Assembly: GCF_023241715.1 (NCBI RefSeq)
Contig: NZ_JALQCW010000065.1
Location: 124,001 to 188,000 of the forward strand
DNA from: Pseudomonas morbosilactucae
GTDB lineage: Bacteria > Pseudomonadota > Gammaproteobacteria > Pseudomonadales > Pseudomonadaceae
Length of the DNA stretch: 64,000 nt
Reading direction: 5' to 3'
The notes beneath the pieces were generated by a model. It searched no databases, was not told the DNA's origin, and was given only the letters and a program-made list of their open reading frames with translations. The position numbers were made by a program, and so were the translations under genes. Position 1 is the first letter of the stretch, and every line of letters starts with the position of its first letter. Positions 51,218-62,015 of the stretch are shown one piece after another.

Positions 51218-51416
51218 GAGGCGATCCCTTGAGTAATATTACGAGGATAATTCAGGCGCCAAGGCTAAGTCTCGCTCTCGGGAGCGTCAAGGCTTGGCGC
51301 GGCCCAGCGAGTGTAGATGTGCTGACTTATGGCAACAATCCTGCAATTACGCCATTCATCATGCTGATTGCACGGGGATTGGCATTGCGCCCGGACTTTG
51401 GTCTAGACTGCGCCAG

Positions 51417-51510
51417 TTCTTGTCGGGGTGCCTTGCTATGAGGCTGAGATCGAATAATTTCGGATCCCGTTGAACCTGATCAGGTTAGCGCCTGCGTAGG
51501 GAACAAGATT
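51417..51510 (+). ncRNA. TPP riboswitch upstream of thiC
   Basis: The conserved TPP (Thi-box) core is clear: GGGGTGCC (from 51425), GGCTGAGAT (51442-51450) and ACCTGATCAGGTTAGCGCCTG followed by CGTAGGGAACAAG to 51507. The closing P1 stem is CTTGT (51419-51423) with ACAAG (51503-51507). It should sense thiamin pyrophosphate and turn down thiC. Between it and the ATG (51511-51665) a small hairpin GCACC/GGTGC lies at 51587-51602, with no T-tract, so control is probably at translation or by folding of the leader rather than intrinsic termination. The remaining 51218-51416 shows no gene. Confidence 0.95.
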
Positions 51511-51665
51511 TCTCGTCACCCGGCGAGTCCTCTTGTGCTTCGTCCGGGAAATTGTTCGACAATCGAACGCTCGACGACGATGCACAGCACCAGTCCTGGT
51601 GCGTCCGTGCCTTTCAGGTTCTGCTCCGACAATCCACTGCCTGGATGCTGTCTGGAGAGCCCGTG

Positions 51666-53555
<1,890 letters not shown>

Positions 53556-53560
53556 GTCGC

Positions 53561-53635
53561 GGGCTGCAAGCTTCAAGCTCCAGGCAAGGGCGCCGCGCCT
53601 TTTCTTGGGGCTTGAAGCTCGCAGCTGCTTTTCTC
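53561..53635. repeat. REP-like inverted repeat between thiC and cytX
   Basis: AGCTTCAAGC (53569-53578) and GCTTGAAGCT (53610-53619) form the core, with GGGCTGCAAG and TTGGGGCTTG around them. It shares the AAGCTTCAAGC word with the elements at 2071 and 47001. An in-frame extension of cytX back to 53605 would translate part of this element, so it is not taken as coding. Confidence 0.65.
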
Positions 53636-53658
53636 TGCTCCCCTCCGAGTACGCCCCT

Positions 53659-54951
53659 TTGAGCATTCAACCCAGTACCTACTCCCCCGATCACGCGGTG
53701 CCTTTGGCGCAGCGTGTGTTCGGTGCGCGCGATCTGTTTTCCCTGTGGTTTTCCCTCGGTATCGGCTTGATGGTGTTGCAGACCGGTGCGCTGTTGGCGC
53801 CGGGGCTGGGCCTGTCGGGTTCGCTGCTGGCGATTTTCCTTGGCACGGCGGTGGGCGTCTTGCTGCTGGCGGCGGTGGGGGTGATCGGTAGCGATACCGG
53901 GTTGTCGTCCATGGCCGCGCTCAAGCTCAGCCTTGGCAACCGCGGCGCCAGCCTGCCGGCGTTGCTCAACCTGCTGCAGCTGGTGGGGTGGGGCTCGTTT
54001 GAAATCATCGTCATGCGCGATGCGGCAAGCCTGCTCGGCACGCGCGCGTTCAGCGAGGGCAGCCTGCTGGCCAGCCCCTTGCTCTGGACCTTGTTCTTCG
54101 GTGCCCTGGCCACTTTGCTGGCGGTCAGCGGCCCTCTCACCTTCGTGCGGCAGATTTTGCGCAAGTGGGGCATCTGGTTGCTGCTGGCGGCGTGCCTGTG
54201 GCTGACCTGGAACCTGCTGGCCAAGGTCGACCTGGGTGCCTTGTGGGCCCAGGCCGGTGACGGTTCGATGCCGTTTGCCGTGGGCTTCGATATCGCCATT
54301 GCCATGCCGCTGTCGTGGCTGCCACTGATCGCCGACTATTCGCGGTTCGGCAAGCGCGCCAAAAACGTGTTTGGTGGCACCGCCCTGGGCTTCTTTATCG
54401 GCAATTTCTGGCTGATGAGCCTGGGCGTCGCCTACACCTTGGCGTTCGCTCCTAGCGGTGAAGTGAATGCCCTGCTGTTGGCGCTGGCCGGCGCTGGCCT
54501 GGGGATTCCGCTGCTGCTGATTCTCTTGGACGAGTCGGAAAACGCCTTTGCCGATATCCATTCGGCGGCAGTGTCCAGCGGTATTCTATTGCGGCTGAAG
54601 GTCGAGCACCTGGCGTTGGCGATTGGTGTGATTTGCACCCTGATCGCCTGCCTGGCGCCGCTGGCCCAGTACCAGAACTTCCTGTTGCTGATCGGCTCGG
54701 TGTTTGCGCCGCTGTTCGGCGTGGTGCTGGTGGATCACTTCATCCTGCGCAAGCGCGGGGCTTTGCCGGTGTCGTTTGCGCTGCGTTGGCCGGCCTTGCT
54801 GGCCTGGCTGGGTGGGGTCAGCACTTATCACTTGTTGGCCAACGTCTACCCGGATGTGGGCGCGACCCTGCCCGCGTTGATCCTGGCAGGGGCGCTGCAA
54901 TGGCTGTTGGGCCGGGCGTTCAGTTACGGCCAGGGAACAGCTCGGGCTTGA
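53659..54951 (+). CDS. cytX: putative hydroxymethylpyrimidine transporter CytX (NCS1 family)
   Basis: 430-residue NCS1 permease with about 12 hydrophobic segments. The sequence AQRVFGARDLFSLWFSLGIG and GFDIAIAMPLSWLPLIADYSRF are typical of CytX, which is usually found beside thiamin genes and is predicted to import the HMP moiety. It lies downstream of the TPP riboswitch and thiC, supporting a thiamin salvage role. The start is uncertain: TTG 53659 (MSIQPSTYSPDH) avoids the repeat and fits the family but has a poor ribosome site. Its last 32 bp overlap the intended end of the DUF3298 gene on the other strand. Confidence 0.85.
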   Translation: MSIQPSTYSPDHAVPLAQRVFGARDLFSLWFSLGIGLMVLQTGALLAPGLGLSGSLLAIFLGTAVGVLLLAAVGVIGSDTGLSSMAALKLSLGNRGASLPALLNLLQLVGWGSFEIIVMRDAASLLGTRAFSEGSLLASPLLWTLFFGALATLLAVSGPLTFVRQILRKWGIWLLLAACLWLTWNLLAKVDLGALWAQAGDGSMPFAVGFDIAIAMPLSWLPLIADYSRFGKRAKNVFGGTALGFFIGNFWLMSLGVAYTLAFAPSGEVNALLLALAGAGLGIPLLLILLDESENAFADIHSAAVSSGILLRLKVEHLALAIGVICTLIACLAPLAQYQNFLLLIGSVFAPLFGVVLVDHFILRKRGALPVSFALRWPALLAWLGGVSTYHLLANVYPDVGATLPALILAGALQWLLGRAFSYGQGTARA

Positions 54952-55665
54952 GAATGCGCCCAGGCGGTTGTAAGGGATCTTCAGTTCGACGTGGCCGAGG
55001 GCGTAAGGCGCGATCACCGACACGTCGTACTTGAGGATCACGCCGCCGTAGGTCAAAGCCACGTTCGGGGTTTTCTGGAAGGGCCAGCTTTTGATGTACT
55101 CCGGCTCCTGGTCCAGCTTGGTGCTGATCAACCAGCTGTTGTGGGCCACTTGCGCAGCTTTCCAGAACGCCTCTTCCTGGCCCGGCAGCAGCATGTCCGA
55201 GAGGTTCAGGGCCTTGTGCTGCTGGCGCGAATAGTTGATGAAGCCACGGCCCGGCGTGCCGTGGGCGCCGCCGGTGTCCAGGTAGCTGGCCAGTTCGATG
55301 ATCACCAAGCCGTCATGCTGTTCCCGTACCTTGGATTGCAGGTACATGCTGTTGCGGCTGGGCGCCTGGCGCAGGAATTGCTCGCGGTAGGCGGTCAGGG
55401 TCGCGGGTGTCGCGGCGTCCGGGCTGGTGCGGGTCATTTGCAGCAGGCGCTTTTCGATGATCGCGTCCAGCTGTGGCTCGGCGGCGAAGTGCACGATGTC
55501 GAGGTTCACCAGCGGGCAATCCTGGCCGTCGCAGCCGGGCTTGATCTGTTCCGACTTGTCGCGGGTGCTTTCCAGCGGTGTCCGGTAGTTGGGTTGGAAC
55601 AGGCTTTGGCAGGCGCCCAGGGTCAGGGCAATACAGGCCACGGAGGCGATTTTAACGAGTGACAT
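54920..55665 (-). CDS. DUF3298 (RsiV-like) lipoprotein, with a one-base frameshift near its end
   Basis: Secreted lipoprotein: signal peptide MSLVKIASVACIALTLGAC with lipobox Leu-Gly-Ala-Cys (Cys19), and a DUF3298/DUF4163-type body (STGG-like region YLDTGGAHGTPGRGFINY, and DMLLPGQEEAFWKAA). After residue 236 (KIPYNRLG) the frame breaks. Restoring one C near plus-strand 54957 gives GILKPELFPGRN and a stop at 54920, a 248-residue protein. As written, the frame instead runs on to 54586 through sequence antisense to cytX. AAGGA precedes the ATG at 55665. Function unknown; related RsiV domains bind lysozyme in Gram-positives, which may not apply here. Confidence 0.82.
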
Positions 55666-55889
55666 GGGCGTCCTTTCTAAACCAGGGGGAAGCAAAAGTT
55701 ACCGGCTTCGACTGTCAGCGAGGCAGTCGGTTCGCCACTAAGCTCAATGCAGGCAATTAGATTAGGTTTGCCCCCCCGCCGTCTATCCCGCTGAGGGCAA
55801 AGGGGCTGCACCATGGGCCGCGAGCGCGTTAGGATGGCGCGAAGTCGAGGGGGATCCTCGGATCGAATACGTTGTACACGAGGACTGCA

Positions 55890-56507
55890 ATGACTGACTT
55901 TGCCAAGGCCACTCCGAGCGCCGTCGAGATCATCCGGCGCGACAACTGCTTCCAGGGTTTCTACCGGCTCGATCGTCTGCAGCTGCGCCATGAGCTGTTT
56001 GCCGGTGGCATGGGGCGGGAAATCAGCCGCGAAGTGTTCGTTCGTCATGATGCCGTTTGCGTGCTGCCCTACGATCCGCAGCGCGATGAAGTGGTGCTGA
56101 TCGAGCAGTTCCGGGTCGGCGCCATGGGCAAGGCAGCGACGCCCTGGCTGGTGGAACTGGTGGCCGGGTTGATCGACAAGGACGAGCAACCGGAAGAAGT
56201 TGCTCACCGCGAAGCACAGGAGGAAGCTGGGCTGACCTTCTCCGCATTGTGGCCGATGCTTCAGTATTTCCCGTCGCCAGGGGGCAGCACCGAGTTCGTG
56301 CATCTGTTTCTCGGTCGCTGCGACAGCCGCGGGGCCGGTGGCCTGCATGGCCTGGTGGAGGAGGCGGAAGACATTCGGGTTTCGGTCTGGGCCCTGGAAG
56401 ATGCATTGCAAGCGGTACGGGACGGACGGATTGCCAATGCGGCGAGCATCATCGCCCTGCAATGGCTGGCGTTGAGCCGGGCTGAAGTGAGGGGGCTATG
56501 GTCGTAA
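55890..56507 (+). CDS. nudF: ADP-ribose pyrophosphatase
   Basis: 205-residue Nudix hydrolase that splits ADP-ribose to AMP and ribose-5-phosphate. The Nudix box is complete at 93-115 (GLIDKDEQPEE then VAHREAQEEAGL). The sequence TPWLVELVAGLIDKDE and the C-terminal DGRIANAASIIALQWL are typical of NudF/AspP. The ATG at 55890 has GAGGA 7 nt upstream. It is divergent from the DUF3298 gene. The end overlaps the DUF1249 gene by 10 bp, so the two are co-translated. Confidence 0.93.
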   Translation: MTDFAKATPSAVEIIRRDNCFQGFYRLDRLQLRHELFAGGMGREISREVFVRHDAVCVLPYDPQRDEVVLIEQFRVGAMGKAATPWLVELVAGLIDKDEQPEEVAHREAQEEAGLTFSALWPMLQYFPSPGGSTEFVHLFLGRCDSRGAGGLHGLVEEAEDIRVSVWALEDALQAVRDGRIANAASIIALQWLALSRAEVRGLWS

Positions 56508-56950
56508 ACAAAGCACGCGATCGCTATCGGGTGGACCTCGTGGGCCTGCAAGCCGCCTGCGAGGCCAACTATGCCCGCCTGATGCGCTTGTTGCCCGACA
56601 TGCGCAACCAGCCGGTGGCGCGGCGTATTGCGGTGACCCAGGGTGACCAGATGCTCGGCGTGCTGGCCCTGGAGGTGTTGCTGGCCTGCCCCTACACCAC
56701 CACCTTGCAGGTACGCCAGGAACACAGCCTGCCGTGGTTGCCGGTGCCGCAGTTGGAAGTGCAGGTCTATCACGATGCGCGCATGGCGGAAGTCATCAGC
56801 GCCGAGCACGCCCGGCGCTTTCGAGGCATCTACCCCTATCCCAATGCATTCATGCATCAGCCTGATGAGAAGGCCCAACTGAATGTCTTCCTGGGCGAGT
56901 GGCTGAGTCACTGCCTGGCTTGCGGCCATGAGTTCGAGGCTGTGCGTTAG
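56498..56950 (+). CDS. DUF1249 family protein (YqiB-like)
   Basis: 150 residues, soluble. VDLVGLQAACEANYARLMRL and PYPNAFMHQPDEKAQLNVFLGEWL are the DUF1249 signatures, and the gene sits between nudF and cpdA as YqiB does in many gammaproteobacteria. The function of the family is not established. It overlaps nudF by 10 bp. A 99-bp gap follows, with a CATAAT (57000-57005) that could be the -10 of cpdA. Confidence 0.88.
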   Translation: MVVNKARDRYRVDLVGLQAACEANYARLMRLLPDMRNQPVARRIAVTQGDQMLGVLALEVLLACPYTTTLQVRQEHSLPWLPVPQLEVQVYHDARMAEVISAEHARRFRGIYPYPNAFMHQPDEKAQLNVFLGEWLSHCLACGHEFEAVR

Positions 56951-57049
56951 ATGTGAACTGTGTCCGGTTCACGGGTTTCCTCTTTTTAATTTCCCCCAGC
57001 ATAATTGCCCCCATCTTCATGCCCCGCGATTCTGCCTTGGGAGAACGCC

Positions 57050-57865
57050 TTGCCCAGCGTATCCACTCTGACCACCGATGATCCTGTGTTGCTGGTGCAA
57101 CTCTCCGACAGCCACCTGTTCGCCGAGGCGGACGGAACGCTGTTGGGCATGAACACCTGCGACAGCCTGCAACGGGTGATCGAATTGGTGCTGGCGCAGC
57201 AGCCACAGATCGACCTGATGCTGGCCACGGGGGACTTGTCGCAGGACGGGACCCTGGAGTCCTACCAGCGCTTTCGCGACATGACCCGGCAGATATCGGC
57301 CCCGGCTCGCTGGATCCCGGGGAATCACGACGAGCCGCAGATCATGGCCCTGGCGGCGATGCAAAGCCCGTTGCTGGAGCCGGTGGTGGACATCGGTAAT
57401 TGGCGCATCACCTTGCTCGACTCGGCGGTGTCCGGCTCAGTACCCGGTTATTTGCAGGATGAGCAACTGCAGCTGCTGGCGCGCTCCCTGAGTGAAGCAC
57501 CTGAACGTCATCACCTGATTTGCCTGCACCATCATCCGGTGTCCATCGGCTGTGCCTGGATGGAACCCATCGGCCTGCGTAACCCCGAAGCCCTGTTTGC
57601 CGTGCTGGAGCGCTTTCCCCAGGCGCGGGCCGTGCTCTGGGGACATGTGCACCAGGAAATCGATCGCCCCCAAGGGGCGCTGCGGCTGCTGGCATCGCCC
57701 TCGACCTGCATCCAGTTCGAGCCGGGCAGCGAGGACTTCAAGGTCGATGAGCGGGCGCCGGGTTATCGCTGGCTGCGGCTGCTGCCCGATGGACGGTTGG
57801 AAACCGGCGTGGAGCGGGTCAGCGGCTTTGTTTTCACCGTCGATTACGGCAGCAACGGCTACTGA
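57050..57865 (+). CDS. cpdA: 3',5'-cyclic-AMP phosphodiesterase
   Basis: CpdA hydrolyses cAMP and so tunes Vfr/Crp signalling. The 271-residue metallophosphoesterase has all the metal motifs: LSDSHLF, ATGDLSQDG, PGNHDEP, CLHHHPVSIG and LWGHVHQEID. It starts with TTG at 57050, preceded by GGGAG at 7-8 nt spacing. The frame stays open upstream to 57005, but those residues are not conserved. It is flanked by the DUF1249 gene and yqiA on the same strand, the usual Pseudomonas order. Confidence 0.94.
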   Translation: MPSVSTLTTDDPVLLVQLSDSHLFAEADGTLLGMNTCDSLQRVIELVLAQQPQIDLMLATGDLSQDGTLESYQRFRDMTRQISAPARWIPGNHDEPQIMALAAMQSPLLEPVVDIGNWRITLLDSAVSGSVPGYLQDEQLQLLARSLSEAPERHHLICLHHHPVSIGCAWMEPIGLRNPEALFAVLERFPQARAVLWGHVHQEIDRPQGALRLLASPSTCIQFEPGSEDFKVDERAPGYRWLRLLPDGRLETGVERVSGFVFTVDYGSNGY

Positions 57866-57948
57866 CACCTCCGGTATTCTGACCGGGCAAGTCAATCTCT
57901 CAGACTCCCTGTAAACTGCGCGCTTTGCTCATCTCACAGGGAGTTCGC

Positions 57949-58557
57949 ATGTCCGGGTCGATCCTTTATATCCACGGTTTCAACAGCGCCCCGGCCTCGC
58001 AAAAGGCCTCTCAGCTGAGTGCGGTGATGGACGCCATCGGGCTGGCCGGACAGTTGCGGGTTCCGGCCTTGCATCACCATCCCCGGGAGGCGATCAGCCA
58101 GCTGGAGCAGGCGATTGCCGAGCTGGGGCGGCCACTGCTGGTCGGCAGCTCGCTCGGCGGCTACTATGCGACTCACCTTGCCGAGCGCCATGGCCTGAAG
58201 GCCTTGTTGATCAACCCTGCGGTGACCCCGCACCGGATGTTCGACGGCTACCTGGGCACGCAAAAGAACCTGTATACCGACGAGACCTGGGAGCTGACCC
58301 ACGATCACGTGGCAGCCCTGGCGGAGCTGGAAGTGCCAGCGCCGCAGGACCCCCAGCGTTATCAGGTGTGGTTGCAGACGGGTGATGAGACCCTGGACTA
58401 TCGCAGCGCGCAACGGTATTACCGGGCCTGCGCCTTACGTATTCAGGCCGGCGGCGACCATGGCTTCCAGGGTTTTGCCGGACAATTGCCGGCGATGTTG
58501 AGTTTTGCCGGCATTGGCGCCGATCAGTATCAGGCCATCGATTTCACGGCATTGTGA
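57949..58557 (+). CDS. yqiA: YqiA/YcfP family alpha/beta-hydrolase (esterase)
   Basis: 202-residue alpha/beta-hydrolase: N-terminal ILYIHGFNSAPASQKA, nucleophile elbow VGSSLGGYYA, and a late GGDHGFQGF holding the catalytic His. E. coli YqiA is an esterase on short acyl and palmitoyl-CoA substrates; its role here is unknown. The ATG at 57949 has AGGGAG 6 nt upstream. It lies 45 bp before parE, an arrangement also found in E. coli (cpdA-yqiA-parE). Confidence 0.9.
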   Translation: MSGSILYIHGFNSAPASQKASQLSAVMDAIGLAGQLRVPALHHHPREAISQLEQAIAELGRPLLVGSSLGGYYATHLAERHGLKALLINPAVTPHRMFDGYLGTQKNLYTDETWELTHDHVAALAELEVPAPQDPQRYQVWLQTGDETLDYRSAQRYYRACALRIQAGGDHGFQGFAGQLPAMLSFAGIGADQYQAIDFTAL

Positions 58558-58602
58558 ACGCTCGAGCCTTTATTTTCATTGAACGACTAACGACGAGACC
58601 CC

Positions 58603-60507
58603 ATGGCCACTCCCAGCGCTAGCTCTTATAACGCAGACGCCATCGAAGTCCTCTCGGGCCTCGACCCGGTGCGCAAACGTCCGGGCATGTACACCGACAC
58701 CTCTCGGCCGAACCACTTGGCCCAGGAAGTCATCGACAACAGCGTCGACGAAGCCCTGGCCGGCCATGCGAAGTCGATCCAGGTCATCCTGCACGCCGAC
58801 CATTCCCTGGAAGTGTCCGACGATGGCCGCGGCATGCCCGTGGACATTCACCCGGAAGAGGGCGTGTCCGGGATCGAGCTGATCCTCACCAAGCTCCACG
58901 CCGGCGGCAAGTTTTCCAACAAGAACTACCAGTTTTCCGGCGGTTTGCACGGGGTGGGTATTTCCGTGGTCAACGCCTTGTCGAACCAGGTCCGGGTGCG
59001 GGTCAAGCGTGACGGCAACGAGTACCAGATGACGTTCGCCGATGGCTACAAGGCCACCGAGCTGGAAGTGATCGGCACCGTGGGCAAGCGCAACACCGGC
59101 ACCAGCGTGTACTTCGCGCCGGACCCGAAATACTTCGACTCACCGAAATTCTCCGTCAGCCGCCTCAAGCACGTGCTCAAGGCCAAGGCTGTACTGTGCC
59201 CGGGGCTGCTGGTCAGCTTCGAAGACAAGTCCAGCGGCGAGAAGGTCGAGTGGCATTACGAAGACGGCCTGCGCTCCTACCTGGTGGACGCGGTCAGCGA
59301 ATTCGAGCGCCTGCCGAGCGAGCCGTTCTGCGGCAGCCTGGCGGGTAACAAGGAGGCCGTGGACTGGGCCCTGCTGTGGCTGCCTGAAGGCGGCGACAGC
59401 GTCCAGGAAAGCTACGTCAACCTGATTCCCACGGCCCAGGGCGGCACCCACGTCAACGGTTTGCGCCAGGGCCTGCTGGATGCGATGCGCGAGTTCTGCG
59501 AATTCCGCAACCTGCTGCCACGGGGCCTGAAGCTGGCACCGGAAGACGTCTGGGAGCGTATCGCCTTCGTCCTGTCGATGAAGATGCAAGACGCCCAGTT
59601 CTCCGGCCAGACCAAGGAGCGACTGTCGTCCCGTGAGGCCGCGGCCTTCGTTTCCGGCGTGGTCAAGGACGCGTTCAGCCTGTGGCTCAACGCCAACCCT
59701 GAGCTGGGCATGCAACTGGCCGAACTGGCCATCAGCAACGCCGGCCGCCGTTTGAAGGCCAGTAAAAAGGTCGAGCGCAAGCGCATTACCCAGGGACCGG
59801 CACTGCCGGGCAAACTGGCGGATTGCGCCGGGCAGGACCCGATGCGTTCCGAGCTGTTCCTGGTGGAAGGTGATTCCGCCGGCGGTTCGGCCAAGCAGGC
59901 ACGGGATAAAGAGTTCCAGGCGATCCTGCCGTTGCGCGGCAAGATCCTCAACACCTGGGAAGTGGACGGCAGCGAAGTCCTGGCCAGCCAGGAAGTGCAC
60001 AACATTGCCGTGGCCATTGGCGTCGACCCGGGTGCCGAGGACATGAGCCAGCTGCGCTACGGCAAAATCTGCATCCTCGCCGACGCCGACTCCGACGGCC
60101 TGCACATCGCCACCTTGCTCTGTGCTTTGTTCGTCCAGCATTTCCGCCCACTGGTGGATGCCGGTCACGTCTATGTCGCCATGCCGCCGCTGTACCGCAT
60201 CGACCTGGGCAAAGAGATCTACTACGCCCTGGATGACGCCGAGCGTGATGGCATTCTCGACCGCCTGGTGGCCGAGAAGAAACGCGGCAAGCCCCAGGTC
60301 ACTCGATTCAAAGGCCTGGGCGAAATGAACCCGCCGCAACTGCGCGAGACCACCATGGACCCGAACACTCGGCGCCTGGTGCAGTTGACCCTGGAAGACG
60401 TCGAGGCGACCTCGGAAATGATGGACATGCTGCTGGCGAAAAAACGCGCCGGCGACCGCAAGACCTGGCTGGAGTCCAAAGGCAACCTGGCGGAGGTGCT
60501 GGCCTGA
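58603..60507 (+). CDS. parE: DNA topoisomerase IV subunit B
   Basis: ATPase subunit of topoisomerase IV, which unlinks sister chromosomes. 634 residues. The GHKL ATPase motifs are DNSVDEALAGH and the ATP lid region GGLHGVGISVVNAL; the transducer follows, and the TOPRIM motif EGDSAGG is at 422-428, with PLRGKILN just after. The length is normal. The stop overlaps the start of the next gene (TGATG). The parC partner lies 1.5 kb downstream in the same cluster. Confidence 0.98.
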   Translation: MATPSASSYNADAIEVLSGLDPVRKRPGMYTDTSRPNHLAQEVIDNSVDEALAGHAKSIQVILHADHSLEVSDDGRGMPVDIHPEEGVSGIELILTKLHAGGKFSNKNYQFSGGLHGVGISVVNALSNQVRVRVKRDGNEYQMTFADGYKATELEVIGTVGKRNTGTSVYFAPDPKYFDSPKFSVSRLKHVLKAKAVLCPGLLVSFEDKSSGEKVEWHYEDGLRSYLVDAVSEFERLPSEPFCGSLAGNKEAVDWALLWLPEGGDSVQESYVNLIPTAQGGTHVNGLRQGLLDAMREFCEFRNLLPRGLKLAPEDVWERIAFVLSMKMQDAQFSGQTKERLSSREAAAFVSGVVKDAFSLWLNANPELGMQLAELAISNAGRRLKASKKVERKRITQGPALPGKLADCAGQDPMRSELFLVEGDSAGGSAKQARDKEFQAILPLRGKILNTWEVDGSEVLASQEVHNIAVAIGVDPGAEDMSQLRYGKICILADADSDGLHIATLLCALFVQHFRPLVDAGHVYVAMPPLYRIDLGKEIYYALDDAERDGILDRLVAEKKRGKPQVTRFKGLGEMNPPQLRETTMDPNTRRLVQLTLEDVEATSEMMDMLLAKKRAGDRKTWLESKGNLAEVLA

Positions 60508-61490
60508 TGTTCAGAGGCTTTGCCCTGGCGTCAGTGCTATTGGCAACCTCGGCGGTGGCCGCGCCATCGCCCGAGCTGCAGTTGCTCGCCGAGCATCCGG
60601 TAGAAGGGATGCGCGGTGGCAACCTGTCGGGCCTGGCGCAATGTGGCAAGGACTTGTGGACCGTTTCCGACCGCGATGACGACCAGATTTACCGGCTCGA
60701 TACTCGTGAGACGGTCTGGCGCGCCCAGGCGGTGCCGGTCGAGGTGCCGCCGGTGCCCGACAGTGGCTTGCCCTGGGGCTTGAGCTCGCGAACCTGGGCG
60801 GCGTCCTTTGTGCGTGGCGGCGACCTGGATTTTGAAGGCATTACCTGTGACAAGGCCGGCCATAAGTATGTGGTCAGCGAATCCCATGCGGCGGTGTTGC
60901 AGGTGCCGGTGGATGGCCCGGCGCAGTGGCTGAAAATTTCCCCGATCATGGTCCGCGAAGCCCGTGCCAGCGGTATGTTGCTGCACTTCAATGCGTTGTT
61001 CGAGGGCCTGGCGGTGAGCCCCGCCGGGGATCGGATCTGGCTGGCGGCCGAGCGCGAACGTCGAGGGTTGTTGCTGATCAAGCGTCAGCAGACGGTCTGG
61101 GATTGCGACGGCGGCTGTGTGCTGCTCAGCGAGGCCGGTTCGGAAATGCAGCCTGCGCAAATGCCCAAGGCCAAGGCCGTGTCCCGGGATTTTGCCGACC
61201 TCGCGTTGTTCGAGGGCAAGCTGTTCACCCTGGAACGCAACGCCTATGAAGTCTGTCGCCGGGATGCACAGACCGCCAAGGTCGAGCGTTGCTGGTCGTT
61301 TGCCGCCGAGGCGCTCCAGGAGCAACGGCGTTATCCGCAGCCCTACGGGCTGGCCGAAGCGCTGGTGGTGGATGCAACCGGGGCCTGGATCGGCCTGGAC
61401 AACAACAATGGTGCCCGCGCCGATGGCGAAGTACGGCCGATTGTCTGGCGTTTTGCTGCTCCTGAGGGTGGTTGGAGTGCCAAACCATGA
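60507..61490 (+). CDS. secreted esterase-like phytase family protein (PA4966-like)
   Basis: 327 residues with a signal peptide (MFRGFALASVLLATSAVAA, cleavage near residue 19). The mature part is a beta-propeller-like repeat protein with LSGLAQCGKDLWTVSDRDDD and LFEGLAVSPAGDRIWLAAER, matching the esterase-like phytase domain. Likely periplasmic; the substrate is unknown. It begins in the parE stop codon (TGATG) and its end overlaps the protease gene by 4 nt, so it is part of a parE-parC operon. Confidence 0.85.
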   Translation: MFRGFALASVLLATSAVAAPSPELQLLAEHPVEGMRGGNLSGLAQCGKDLWTVSDRDDDQIYRLDTRETVWRAQAVPVEVPPVPDSGLPWGLSSRTWAASFVRGGDLDFEGITCDKAGHKYVVSESHAAVLQVPVDGPAQWLKISPIMVREARASGMLLHFNALFEGLAVSPAGDRIWLAAERERRGLLLIKRQQTVWDCDGGCVLLSEAGSEMQPAQMPKAKAVSRDFADLALFEGKLFTLERNAYEVCRRDAQTAKVERCWSFAAEALQEQRRYPQPYGLAEALVVDATGAWIGLDNNNGARADGEVRPIVWRFAAPEGGWSAKP

Positions 61491-62008
61491 GCCAACAACC
61501 CGGTAAAAGGGCAGGGCGGGTCATGTTGATCATGGCCTGGGCCGCTGGGCTGTTTCTGGCCACGCGATTTTTTGGCGAGTGGGAGCAGCGTCAGGAAAAT
61601 CCTAACGCTGTCGTGACTTCGCAACATCATGGGGATTACATCGAGGTGAAGCTGGTGGGCAACGGCCAGGGGCACTTCGTCGCCAGCGGCCAGATCAATG
61701 GCCAGCCGGCGGATTTCATGCTCGATACTGGCGCCACCGACGTCGCGATCCCGACGGACCTGGCCGAGCGCCTGGGCCTGGAGCGAGGCGCCCCGGTGAC
61801 CCTGAGCACGGCCAATGGCCGCACCGAAGGCTACCGGACCCGTCTTGAGCGCCTGCAGTTGGGTGAGATCGTCCTGCGGGATGTACGCGCCCTGGTGGTC
61901 CCCGGACTGGGCGGCGAGCAGGTGCTGATGGGCATGAGCGCATTGAAACAACTTGAATTTACCCAGCGTGGTGGCACCTTGCTGCTGCGCCAGACAACGA
62001 ACCGATGA
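61487..62008 (+). CDS. retropepsin-like clan AA aspartic protease
   Basis: 173 residues: an N-terminal membrane anchor (about 12-27) followed by a periplasmic aspartic protease domain with the single active motif FMLDTGATDVAIP (Asp80). VLMGMSALKQLEFTQR matches the C-terminal part of the TIGR02281-type family. It should act as a dimer. The target is not known. The ATG overlaps the upstream stop (ATGA), and parC begins 7 bp downstream. Confidence 0.88.
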   Translation: MSQQPGKRAGRVMLIMAWAAGLFLATRFFGEWEQRQENPNAVVTSQHHGDYIEVKLVGNGQGHFVASGQINGQPADFMLDTGATDVAIPTDLAERLGLERGAPVTLSTANGRTEGYRTRLERLQLGEIVLRDVRALVVPGLGGEQVLMGMSALKQLEFTQRGGTLLLRQTTNR

Positions 62009-62015
62009 GGCCCGC

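Noticed and set aside
54586..54919. A C-terminal 'domain' of the DUF3298 protein rich in Gln, Arg and His.
   Set aside because: It is cytX read on the wrong strand after a one-base frameshift. The normal end of the protein is found in the neighbouring frame.
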